12,275 nt of DNA from Phlegmacium glaucopus (lineage: Eukaryota; Basidiomycota; Agaricomycetes; Agaricales; Cortinariaceae). The DNA lies in NCBI GenBank assembly GCA_015039465.1, contig MU130160.1:24557-36831 (forward strand), given 5' to 3'. Numbering within the stretch: position 1 is the first letter of the stretch; each line of letters begins with the position of its first letter. A program made the position numbers and the translations under genes. Shown here in pieces: positions 1 to 8,847 of the stretch. Below the pieces are notes generated by a model. The model saw only the letters and a program-made list of their open reading frames with translations, did no database searches and was not told where the DNA came from.

Positions 1-101
1 TCTTTGAGCTTAAATTGTTAAATGTATGTATTAATGAGATCATTCTGATGTATACTACTCGTCTACGAGTACCCTTAACCCGCTTTTCACCACCGGAAAT
101 A
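1..101. other. Left-edge AT-rich sequence with one small hairpin
   Basis: No gene is visible here. The only structure is a perfect 6-bp-arm hairpin at 56-71 (TACTCG, loop TCTA, CGAGTA). It lies downstream of the minus-strand Helitron fragment, but it is not followed by a CTRR end, so I do not call it a Helitron terminus. Confidence 0.4.
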
Positions 102-224
102 TATTCATTTACCCGAGTCCCAATCAAGCGATCTTATAAGGTAGTTAACGAACTGTAACTGTTGACCTTAACTACCTTATAAGACCACTAAAGATCGCTC
201 GATTGGGACTCCGGTCAATGAATA
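102..224. repeat. Foldback inverted repeat (long imperfect hairpin)
   Basis: The left arm (about 102-148) and the right arm (about 168-224) are near-perfect reverse complements around a 19-nt loop. Core matches are GAGTCCCAATC and AGCGATC next to TTATAAGGTAGTTAA. The right arm has about 10 extra bases between these two blocks (near 184-193), so the arms have diverged by one indel and a few substitutions. It lies just beyond the truncated end of the DUF6570 fragment. It may be a foldback/MITE-like element or the stump of a larger TIR element. No target duplication was identified. Confidence 0.75.
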
Positions 225-370
225 CAAGTTTCCTAGGTTCCCACACCCCACCCAACAGGTGTGTTTCCTGGAAAAGGGACATAAGTTTCCTGATGTCTGA
301 GTTTCCATAGTTTCTGTGTGTTTTCTCATGTTTTCTATGTTGTGCAACCTCTGGAAACTCAGATGCAAAG
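225..370. other. Spacer rich in GTTTCC motifs, with a 10-bp inverted repeat
   Basis: The stretch contains several GTTTCC/GGAAAC motifs. A perfect inverted repeat, CTGAGTTTCC at 297-306 and GGAAACTCAG at 353-362, encloses a 46-bp loop. Short minus-strand frames cross the region, but none continues the conserved Helitron protein in a recognisable way. I take it as the sequence joined to the truncated Helitron fragment. Confidence 0.4.
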
Positions 371-1818
371 TTACTGATGTGGTCCATTAGTTGTTCCTTC
401 TTCAGCTTCATTATCATAAACACTCATTGCAGTTGCTATTTTATTTCCACAATTTGGATCAGAGATTGAATATTGAATTTCAACTGGGACTCCTGCTAGA
501 GGATAACTATTAAGATTTTCAAGAGAAATAGAAAGATCTTTATAGTCAACATGATTTAATTTTAACCATTCCAATGCATTTTTTACATTATTTCTACGTA
601 CTAGCATTGGTGTGCGTTTAATGTCATCATCAGTGGGCTTGATAGGTCCTTGAAATACAAACGCCAGAATTTCATCAATATCTTGTCGGCTGGGAGGTAA
701 TGCATGATAAACTTTTACCATGGGGTTAGAAAACATTATTACATTGGCAATCATTTTTGCACATCCTGATGAGACTCGGACTAGACATCTGTTATGTTGA
801 ATCCTTGATATCAACATTTTTTCTGCAAATGTTAGGTCTTGTAATACCAATGGTACTGCACCTATCCAGAAAGAATTAGCCAAAGATTGAGGTGGTTTTT
901 TACCTTTCTTCAAAAAGGTTTGACAAGATTTGCATATATGTTGACAATTTTCAGCTAATATTGGACCTTTCAACGGTAAAATGGGGTCTGATGTGTGTAG
1001 TCTTTCATGTTGACCAATGTTACCAGGTGATAGAATATTTAAATCACAATCAATTTCAGTTAAAAGAAGCATATTGTTAAGAGGCACTAATTGACCACAA
1101 ACAGCGCAGCCTCCTTCAACTAATTTGTTTGGTATAGTGTCTTTACAAAAGCCTTTAACAGTTTTCTCAATTAAAGATGCTGAAGGGGGATCTGGAGGAA
1201 ATTTTGATGATAAGACAGATTTTAAAGTGCTGAAATATTTGTCATTCTTATGTTCAAGAGATGGTAAAACAGGTTTTGAGGTACTGAAATCTTGGTCATT
1301 CTTATTCTTAAGATATATGGTCTTGACTTTAGGTTTAATTTCAGCAAGAACAGAGACATATTCTTTGCATTGATGACAGTGATGATCATGAAAATGTGAT
1401 AACATTGTTTTTTTTGTGATTTTTTTGGTATAGGTATGTTTTGTATGACACTCAATTCTCGTAACTCAATAACATTCAAACAAAGTGATAGCTGTGCCAA
1501 GGGAATCTTGGAAAAAAATAAGGAAATATTGAGATCTGTTTGAATAACTGTTGTATTATCAGAACGTTTGTAACCCTTGAATTCAAATTGTTTATTTTTG
1601 AAATATTCAAGATCATATGTTACAGAAGTATTGGTATAGCCATGGAGATGTTGATAAACAATATCACCATTAACTGAAGTTTGATGTCTCCCACCAGCGC
1701 AAAAAAGGTTTTTAAAATTGTCTTGAGTATCAAGAAATTTATTCATACAGGAATATGTTGTTAGGTCGTTAGTTTTGTTTTTTGTCTTTTGAATGTATTT
1801 TTTTTTGTCTGGAGACAC
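371..1818 (-). pseudogene. Helitron-associated DUF6570 protein fragment, frameshifted and truncated
   Basis: Two minus-strand frames join into one protein. The upstream frame (start 1818, useful to about 1408) has SVNGDIVYQHLHGY and NISLFFSKIPLAQLSLCLNV, then IELRELSVIQNIPIPKKSQKK (reads like a SAP-type helix pair). The downstream frame (about 1408-371, 344 residues from its Met at 1405) continues with the Cys/His cluster HDHHCHQCKEY. It then has a second cluster, CAVCGQLVP with CKSCQTFLKKGKKPPQSLA. Last comes the block I recognise as DUF6570: YHALPPSRQDIDEILAFVF and RTPMLVRRNNVKNALEWL. The family normally leads into the Helitron_like_N and RepHel helicase parts, and none of that follows. The frame stops at EEGTTNGPHQ, where the family would continue. 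The frameshift lies in the A8 run at 1408-1415. This is a non-autonomous or decayed Helitron piece. The DUF6570 call is from memory of the family. Confidence 0.78.
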
Positions 1819-3677
1819 AATAACTATATGACAAGGTTGAAATATAATTTAAATGTTGTTCAAGCCAATAGTTAAGATGGTCATGCTTTCACATGTAATT
1901 GCGATAAAGTGAAACATAAAGGTTGTTACATTTGAGGTTGGTTGAAAACACAGTGAAAGCGAAATAGAGGTGATGTTTGTGACAACATATGGATGTTTTA
2001 TTTTTGTATCTGTATTTATATTGAACTACATCCCATTGTGGGGTACATTTGAATTTCATAATGTTATGATGCAATACGATGGGACTGAGTGTGTGAAGCT
2101 CAGTTTCATAATATTGAGTATGCAACATTACATGTTGCACTTCATGTGTTATCTGGTGTTCCAAGTAACAGTGTTCAAGAATTCCATAATCAAATTCCTT
2201 TAGGACAGGAAGTTCTAAACAAAAAAGAAAAAAAAAAGAAGGAAAGGAAAGGAAAAGCGTAAGGATATGACATTTAAATGTGCTGATGTTGCATTCATAC
2301 CGATATATTGCATTATAAACGTCAACAGAATGCAAATTATTTGGATTATAGACATCTGATGATGGAGGAAGGAGAAAACTTTTGGACAGATCTTGAGACC
2401 TTGTGTAAAAAGAAAAACCAAAAAAAAACAAAAAGGATAAACATTTGTCAACAAATATTTATTGGCAACTTATTGTTGATAGTTGTTTACAATTTTTAGT
2501 TTGCTACATTGCATTCTTATTAAGTTATTGTCTTCGCTATCTTCTTTCAAGCCTTAAAAATATCCATGGATTATATATTGCTATTGGGTATGATCTTCCG
2601 TGATCTATGCACTAACTATCTTGTGATGATAATAGCCTTGATCTGATCCTGTCTTGAATTGGAATGCAGTGTACACTTTAGACAACGTACATGTTGTCTT
2701 ATTTTTGCAGCCGATGACCTTAAAATGATATTTTCTTTTAAATTGTACCCTTGTTGTATTGATATATAAACAAGATTTTTTTTTTATGCAAAAATGATTT
2801 AAATCAATTAGCTGAGCGTACTGATAGTAAGATGATATAGGGTATTAAAGAATTTGGTGATACCTCTTGATGGTGAATTATCTTAGTCTCCTATCAATGT
2901 TCCATCATGATGTAGTCATTTTTTATCTTATCTTAGTTCAAGATGCTGACAATTCACGTATTGTATGGTATTGTAATATACAGTATTATTTTACATAATT
3001 TATCAATATTTAAATGTCAACTTTTTTTTGCACAGTCAAACTTGAGTGACAGTCCTAAAGTCTCGGCTTTTCTCCAATACTAACTATTCATACCACAATC
3101 TCCTTAAAGTAGCACAAAATATGGTTCCTCAGCCAGTCATGTTATTTTTATGATAATGAATGGAATCATATTTTAAAATCACAATTGTTTTTATTGCACT
3201 TTTTTGGCGATATATACAAAGTAAAATAATATTTTATGCACGAGTTTTTCGGAATGCAGACATATAGAAAAGCCACAGAAAATCTTGAAGTAATTATGAG
3301 TAAAGTATCGTTAGACATCAGCCCTGAAAACTAGTTCCAAAGACTGGATACCGATAGAATACCGATAATACAGACTGTCACTGTTTCTTTGCCCAAACAA
3401 ATGTTATGAATCCAATGGAGATCATTGTTAAATCATTATATTATTCACGTGGACAAATTTAAAGTATTTAACACTAACAATGCTAAATTCACACAAGGTT
3501 CCATGATTTAAATTACCGGTGCTAACGAAAAGTGGAGAAATGGTTAACAGACTCCAAAACTAATAGAATACGCTGTTCTGAGAACATAATGGATCAGATT
3601 ATTTAGGAACCATTCACATAAAGACAAAACAACGACCTAATAGTATTCCTCTCATTGCGTTTCTGTTCATCAGTAAC
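1819..3677. other. Long AT-rich region without a supportable gene
   Basis: A minus-strand frame at 1889-2431 (180 codons) is open but shows no motif I recognise. It crosses poly-Phe codons from A/T runs and is rich in Tyr, His and Phe as expected of random AT-rich DNA. Small structures are a hairpin at 2121-2139 (TGCAACAT/ATGTTGCA), another at 2681-2698 (GACAAC/GTTGTC) and a repeated ATACCGATA at 3348-3356 and 3359-3367. The last part (about 3600-3677) would be the 5' flank of the gene starting at 3678. I see no clear TATA box placed for it. Confidence 0.5.
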
Positions 3678-4864
3678 ATGGACAAAAATTATGATAGCTT
3701 TGCTGCAAGTAAGTTCTGTTCTACATAGTCAAATAAAGATTTCTCATCCAGTATATATAGAGACAGCACTTTCAAAAAATTTTGCAGAATATCTCAAGGG
3801 AAATGAAGACAATACTGTCGGATATGATCACCTATCACTTTTTAAGGTTGGGCCTATCTGTGTAATATTCAGATAACCTTTGTGTTGATCAATTGCAGTC
3901 TGAAGGATACCAAATGCATCCTTTTGGGAATCCTATGACCTACAGGCTAGTGAAGATTGGAGAGGGATCATCAAAATTTGAAGAAGCAACATTTACGGTT
4001 CACGGCGTTATACTTGATAAGGACCTCCCACCAATCCGGCTTGACACGTATGATGCATTTTTATTTTGCTTTCATTGTGGTGATCACATTTCCGTAGCCA
4101 TACTCTAAGAGATGAACAGAGCAAGAACAGATATGCGAAATTTATACGACAATATGTCGCTGTGACAGGTATTGGCCTTGAAGAGTTCAGCAAAGTACTA
4201 TCAGGACTCGCAAGAGTACATCAATATTTTGAAGATTTATTACCAGCTAACAAGCTCGAACAATTGGAACCATTTTCCATTAACGGCAACCTCGCATTAG
4301 CCTGTCATACAAGATATTTTCAATCACGTTGTCATTGCCGATCAGCAGATCCACATCCCTTTGGGCCAGGGGTAGATCCAAATGATGATCTAAAGCAAAT
4401 TGGCGGTGACCTATATATCCACACAGAAGATAATGTTGTTCAATATCTTGCAAGGAAGATTGAAACAGGACAGTCATTGAAGTAAGTTTACTTTGGAAAC
4501 TATGGACCCAATGATCTTACTTGAACAATAGATATACCGACATACATCCCATCCGATTCCAGAGAGGTGATATTGTCAAAGTCACTATTTCTTTTTTTTG
4601 TGTTCAAACTTGATTCGGCAAATTCAAGATGATGACAGTGTTAAGGACATTAACGTTGCTTGATGACAAATTCTGACAAGTATGAATTTTTACGCATTTT
4701 GATGATCAAAGAATATTTCTGATTGTACGCTACAGAAAGCACGGGAACATGAGGTCAAAGATTTACTTACCCCAAGACTTGAAAACGTACATATGAAGCA
4801 TTGTCTTGTGGAAACAGAGGACATGCCTACCTCAGTAAAATTCTCACGTATGGATCTGACCTAA
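3678..4864 (+). pseudogene. Five-exon gene of an unnamed basidiomycete family, mildly decayed
   Basis: The exon model is 3678-3708, 3752-3846, 3899-4481, 4532-4679 and 4736-4864. Introns of 43, 52, 50 and 56 bp begin GTAAGT, GTTGGG, GTAAGT and GTATGA, and all end in AG. The start is the ATGG at 3678, giving MDKNYDSFAA and then IYIETALSKNFAEYL. Later landmarks are GYDHLSLFK, PPIRLDTYDAFLF, FIRQYVAVTGIGLEEFSKVL, LEQLEPFSINGNLALA, DPHPFGPGVDPND, GGDLYIHTEDNVVQYLARK, FQRGDIVKVTISF and KFKMMTVLRTLTLLDDKF. The order and style match uncharacterised multi-copy proteins I recall from agaricomycetes; no function is known to me and none is claimed. Repaired length would be about 328 residues. Lesions are a one-base loss near 4105 (VAIL to RDEQSK) and in-frame TGA at 4611-4613 and 4674-4676. 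The last exon ends at TAA 4862-4864. The splice structure argues that this was a cellular or slowly decaying gene, not a processed copy. Confidence 0.72.
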
Positions 4865-5211
4865 TTATTGTTATATTTAAATAAATATATAAATAATAAT
4901 AATTGCTTGTTAATATATGAAATTAAAGTGACATATCCATCTCTAACTTGACTATCGTGTTGAACATTTGGACTATCTTAATCCATAAAGGTATTACATC
5001 AAAGTTGACAATAGTTGCGGAGGGAAAGTGATCACAGTCGTATCATGAGTACACTTATGTAAGTTGAGATAATTATTTTGCCTAGCATTACTATCCAATC
5101 CCGCCGAGCTGAGCAACCAGATAAATATATATCAACATGCCATTCCTAACAGCTAATTATTTACAGTTGTTTATAAACAATAAGCACCAATTGGTTTTTA
5201 TGTACCGGCAT
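4865..5211. other. AT-rich 3' flank, no gene
   Basis: Begins with an AATAAATATATAAATAATAA-type tract at about 4879-4902, which could act as a polyadenylation region for the gene ending at 4864. The rest is plain AT-rich sequence up to the TIR element, with no open frame of note. Confidence 0.4.
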
Positions 5212-5870
5212 TAGGGGAATTCAAAGTAAATGAAGCAACAGTTTTAACACCGTTGCTTCACTTTTGTTGAGGAGATTTTGAAGCGGTTCAACTTTGATCG
5301 GTTGAGTAACCCTGACTTTACTTTAATTTTGAAGTAACTTCAAATCCAGCAGGGTTTAAAACACATCAAGACACTCTGATGATGGAGTTGTTATGATGAG
5401 ACAACAAAGCATAGATAGAGATGTAGATAGCATATACAAACTTTATCCCCTCCCGTCAGTCAACTAATTGAAATGCCTCATCTCATGGAACATCAGTAAA
5501 ATGCAAATGCACCTCTTGATACAGTTCTTGACCTTGGAATTGGCAACTCTAGCCTTTTCTACGGTGATGGAGGTGGTAAATCAGTCATAGATAGAGTAAA
5601 TTATATTTGAGGTCATTAAGATTAAATGTAAACGAGAGACTGAAAGGCAAAGACTCATAGACTCAATAAACGCATCGCGTCGACGGTCATTTCCAGGGCA
5701 ATTCAAACGCTGCTGCAACCAGGTCTCCCCGACCATCAAAAAAAGTAAAGTTGCAACAATTTGAAGCCGCTGGTTCACATCATTTGATGGAAAATTGAAG
5801 CATGGGACTAAAAAGAGAAAGTGAAGCAACAGTTTTGAAACTGCTGCTTTGTTTACTTTGAATTCCCCTA
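5212..5870. mobile_element. MITE-like TIR element with TA ends (659 bp)
   Basis: Terminal inverted repeats of about 53 bp lie at 5212-5265 and 5818-5870. Both start TA then GGGGAATTCAAAGTAAA when read inward and share GTTGCTTCACTTT at their inner edge; between these blocks they differ by several substitutions. The outer TA on each side fits a TA target duplication as in Tc1/mariner-type elements, but TA is palindromic so it could be part of the TIR. Each TIR is itself a hairpin: TGAAGCAAC (5231-5239) pairs with GTTGCTTCA (5252-5260), and the right one folds through CAGTTT/AAACTG. An internal palindrome lies at 5328-5344. No transposase is present. A minus-strand 82-codon frame at 5581-5829 (with ETWLQQRLNCPGNDRRRDAF) runs from the interior into the right TIR. 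I do not recognise it, though it could be a captured fragment. Confidence 0.8.
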
Positions 5871-7039
5871 TTTACTAAATACCCCTTTTCTCATCCTTCC
5901 CTTCATACCAAAAGTATGTCTCACCCAACCACGCGTCTCGTATCGAGAACATTGTCTCGTTGGAATCTTTCCGGACTGGGGACACTCTTTGCATGTGTCC
6001 ACCCAACTAGCTTATGTCACAGCAGCTGCCTGTGTAACCTAGCCATAAACAATATTAAATAGATTTTTTATTCTAAGTGAACGCGAGAAACGAGCATGAA
6101 CATCTGCATTGATCTCTCAGATCAAATCTTCCTTTGATAACATAACATTCAACTAAATTGAACTTATTATTGGTCACTGTTATGTCATAACACAGATAAC
6201 CATTATTTTCACGTGATGTGCGAGGATTTGTAAGACAAAAATGGAATTTACGGTAATACAAAAGGGGAAAATATTGATCGTTGCGCAGACAACATTTCCC
6301 ACCCCGTAAATTAGTCCATAAACGGTAACCATTTCCTTCTATACGTGTATGAAACTTTCACATAGGGTCCCTAGAAGAGTATAAGAATGAGTCTTTACTA
6401 CGTAAGACTCGTAATTATATATCTTGTTGTGGCATGGGAAAGTCTCATCTTTGTCCAAAATGTCCATCACCAAACACATCTCATTCTGCAGAGCCAGCTC
6501 GTGCTGTCCTGTTCTTGACTGAAGTACCGTCTTTATTTTATTCTGAATAGACCCATGAAATAGGTACTATACCATGGTAGTAAGATATGGAATCATTAAC
6601 TCCTTGGACCTCGGTCCTTGATTCCCACCACCGAATTTCTGTTGTTGGTCGCTGGTTACTGGGTACAGGCCCCTGCCCAACAATATCTTCTGGAACGTTG
6701 GCCACCACCACCAACAACCTCATTCACAACTCAGATCGACCATAAATAATTCCCGCTGGCACTGGGTTGCTCCAATGTTGGGTTCACATGGAGGAGCAGA
6801 GAGCAGAGAGTGGGGAGAGGAGACAACAATCCTGTGATAACATACCTCTGCGTACCTATCCCAAATCATCTCTTGCAGACTTAGCGGTGGTGATTTAACT
6901 ACCCAGTATTATAATCTTGCCTTCAGTTTACCGTAACGGATGGGGACAACGGGTGATTTGCAACCAACCTATCGAGGACTATGGGTAGTATATGGTCTAG
7001 GAGTTGAATTTGGATCTCGTCCTGCCAGCTGTACATTGA
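5871..7039. other. Unassigned region between TIR element and kinase remnant
   Basis: Frames on both strands are short (up to about 62 codons) and carry no motif I recognise. A hairpin lies at 6389-6410 (GAGTCTT/AAGACTC). The part from about 6560 to 7039 is somewhat richer in GC and has tracts such as CCACCACCACC near 6700. It may contain further, unreadably decayed sequence of the kinase pseudogene that begins at about 7040 and is read on the minus strand, but I could not align it to the kinase by eye. Confidence 0.4.
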
Positions 7040-7734
7040 GGATATACTAAAACGGCTATGGTTTGCCCTTGTAGCGTCAACTGAAAAATTAATATAAATC
7101 AGCAATTTAAACAACAAACAAAGAAAAACATACATTGTTAGTCATCATTATCCCCCAAAACCTTTCCATGTCCCACCAACATTCATGGCCCCGGCCTGAC
7201 CACTCAACTGACTTCCATCCTGACCTCTCTAGCCACAAGTGACTCAATCAGCAAAGACACTCAAAACTCTGTCATTCCATTGACTGTCTCTTTCAATTGC
7301 AAGACCTCTCCAGGGACATTGTCTTTGTCAAATCACCACCAGCAACAGCTTTGGTCACTTCTGCAATTGAACGCACTTGATTGGTCAAATTCATGGCCAT
7401 GAGGTTGACATTATCAGTAAGGACCTAGAAAAAGTCATTCATTCGAGATCATATTGTGAGGAAAAAGAGAACTGGAAAACACCAACCCTCCACATTCCCT
7501 GAAAGTTAGGTAAAACTGCCTGTCCACCCAAGATACCTCAAGTCCCAACCTGACTTGAGTGACTTCGTTAGCCAATGTGTTCAACTGAGCGGCCATGGAG
7601 TTGACGGTCATCTTCAAGTCAACCATCTCTTCTTGAACATCAACATTGACGAAGGCCACCTAAGGCAAGTAACCTCTGAGATGGATAGCACTTGATCGGC
7701 CAAATTGAGGCCATTTTCTGTTGAAGATTGGAGG

Positions 7735-8233
7735 ACTTTACACTCCCCCACATTGTCCAGCCGGAATTCCGCCGGACTGACCGGACTCCGCTGGACTTCC
7801 GCCGGACTCCAGAAAAGTCCAGTCAGAGTCCGGTCAGAGTCCGGTGGAAGTCTGGTGGAAGTCCAGCAGAAGTCCAGTGGAAGTACAAAACATGCCTGTA
7901 TTCCCTCCTAACCTAAGAACGCGCTACCACACGGACAGAAAATATCCCCATCCCTAAATATTAATCCTAAGCCCTAGGCCTAAGCCCTAAATCTAAATAT
8001 AACCCTAAGCCTAACCTCTAAATCTAAATATAACCCTAAATTCTATCAAAAGTCCGGTGGACTGTGACCAGACATACAGTCCAGGCATTTTTCTACTTTC
8101 ACCGGACTCTGACCAGACTCCGACTGGACTCTCACCGGACTTTTACCGGAATTTTAGTGGAGTCCGCCGGACTTCTGCCAGACTTTTGGCAGTCCGCCGG
8201 ACTCCAGCTGGACAATGTGGGGGACTGTAAAGT
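7735..8233. mobile_element. MITE (about 0.5 kb) inserted in an intron of the kinase pseudogene
   Basis: Terminal inverted repeats at 7735-7761 and 8207-8233 match at 26 of 27 positions; the shared core is CCCCCACATTGTCCAGC. A TA sits at 7739-7740 and 8229-8230 directly outside CACTCCCCC and its partner CAGTCCCCC, so a TA target duplication is possible. The outer ACTT/AAGT would then be a palindromic target. Inside the TIRs are long subterminal arrays of about 10-12 bp units such as GTCCGGTGGA and GACTCCGCTGG on both sides. The core (about 7955-8045) is telomere-like. No transposase is encoded. Without it the host intron would be about 69 bp, a normal size for this kind of genome. Confidence 0.88.
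7955..8045. repeat. Degenerate telomere-like CCCTAA repeats in the MITE core
   Basis: The stretch repeats CCCTAA, CCTAAG and TCTAAA variants. A 22-bp block starting CTAAATCTAAATAT and ending AACCCTAA occurs twice without mismatch, at 7987-8008 and 8018-8039 (offset 31). CCCTAA is the C-strand of the TTAGGG telomere repeat used by most fungi. The array is flanked by the MITE's subterminal repeats, so I treat it as element interior and not as a chromosome end. Confidence 0.75.
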
Positions 8234-8420
8234 ACACGAAGATTGTCACAAAATGAGAATGAAAAGATGGAATGAAGCGACATACACTGACGTTCCTGGT
8301 CAAATCAGCCTAGGTTCCCTGCACACCTTTGACTCTTGCTTGACCTCCCAATATACCCTGCCTTCCAACTTCCAATGCTATCGTCACTTCAAACGCAAAT
8401 GCTCAGCCAGTATAGTTAGA

Positions 8421-8603
8421 AGACCCCATCAAAGATGGAGGAGTGAAATGTAAAAATGTACTGTCATAGACCCAGCAGCGGACTAAGCTGATGCTGGGGA
8501 TATACCCATCACTGACCCATGAGCTGATGCCCCTACACATATGGTAATGGGTGCAGGTGAGCACTAATCGGGTGGGGCCCAAACCAATTATCTACTCAAA
8601 AAC
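8421..8603. other. Short unassigned spacer
   Basis: Lies upstream of the kinase remnant. If the CTAAC motif at 8415-8419 marks an intron, this would be intron sequence or inserted DNA. There is a loose duplication of GCTGATGC (near 8489 and 8522) and of CACTGACCCATGAG-like text. No coding similarity was seen. Confidence 0.35.
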
Positions 8604-8845
8604 TAGCCAGAAAATGGTTTCTGGCTGGGCGCTCAGGATATCCCAGGACCAGCCAGAAACATTTTCTGGTGTTCGGGGTATCGCCCAAATACCAACCAGA
8701 AGAGATTGTTCTGGCTGGGTGTCTGGGATATCACCTGAATACCAGCCAGAAAAGACAGTTTCTGGCTGGCATTCGGGATACTACCCGAATACCAACCAGA
8801 AAAGACGGTTCTGGCATGGCATTTGGGATACAACCCAACGACCGG
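8604..8845. repeat. Tandem array of 46-50 bp units made of two alternating hairpins
   Basis: Five units start with CCAGAA at 8607, 8653, 8696, 8746 and 8796 (spacings 46, 43, 50, 50). Each unit has one palindrome of the type CCAGCCAGAAA...TTTCTGGCTGG (perfect 11-bp arms at 8742-8752 and 8759-8769). It is followed by a second palindrome of the type ATTCGGG...CCCGAAT (8771-8777 and 8784-8790). In the other units the second palindrome varies in sequence but mostly keeps its pairing, for example TTGGGATACAACCCAA at 8822-8837. Open frames through the array on both strands are by-products of the repeat. Confidence 0.85.
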
Positions 8846-8847
8846 CC

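Larger units (their letters stand above)
7040..8420 (-). pseudogene. Group III (Nik1/Os-1 type) hybrid histidine kinase, HAMP-repeat remnant
   Basis: Read on the minus strand, four exon pieces follow the HAMP-repeat order of fungal osmosensing kinases. Exon 8401-8286 gives AFAFEVTIALEVG, QGILGGQARVKGVQGT, then TAG where Trp is expected (8310-8312), then ADLTRNVS. Exon 7717-7487 gives LADQVLSISEVT (after a one-base loss), VNVDVQEEMVDLKMTVNSM and LNTLANEVTQV. The rest, GILGGQAVLPNFQGMWR, is only readable with shifts. Exon 7424-7134 gives [12 protein letters not shown] and [19 protein letters not shown], then shifted pieces [18 protein letters not shown] and NVGGTWK. The last piece (from 7080) gives LTLQGQTIA before similarity fades. 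Introns lie at 8285-7718 (GTATGT donor), 7486-7425 (GTTGGT donor, TAG acceptor) and 7133-7081 (GTATGT donor, TTTTTCAG acceptor). A CTAAC branch-point-like motif at 8419-8415 suggests another intron upstream. In the intact family these HAMP units transmit osmotic and fungicide signals to the kinase core; here no SHEIRTPMN-type H box or receiver is visible. Frameshifts and stops show it is dead. Confidence 0.87.

Noticed and set aside
56..80. Helitron 3' terminus at the 56-71 hairpin
   Set aside because: No CTRR-type end follows the hairpin within the expected distance.
892..1373. Plus-strand open frames at 892-1080 and 1125-1373
   Set aside because: They lie antisense to the DUF6570 frame, which carries recognisable motifs; these do not.
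1407..1415. Programmed -1 frameshift at A-AAA-AAC in the Helitron fragment
   Set aside because: The heptamer is not in the required phase relative to the incoming frame, and the element is otherwise truncated; a plain indel is simpler.
1889..2431. 180-codon minus-strand open frame as a gene or Helitron N-terminus
   Set aside because: No motif, runs through A/T homopolymers, and the composition looks like translated AT-rich DNA. The Helitron protein already has a plausible start at 1818.
4611..4676. TGA codons as selenocysteine or recoded sense codons
   Set aside because: Fungal nuclear genes are not known to use either widely, and a frameshift in the same gene shows decay.
7955..8045. A true telomere or chromosome end
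   Set aside because: The repeats are degenerate, under 100 bp, and enclosed by a complete pair of MITE ends within an intron.
8604..8845. CRISPR array
   Set aside because: Units are diverged, palindromic throughout, without unique spacers, and the sequence is eukaryotic.
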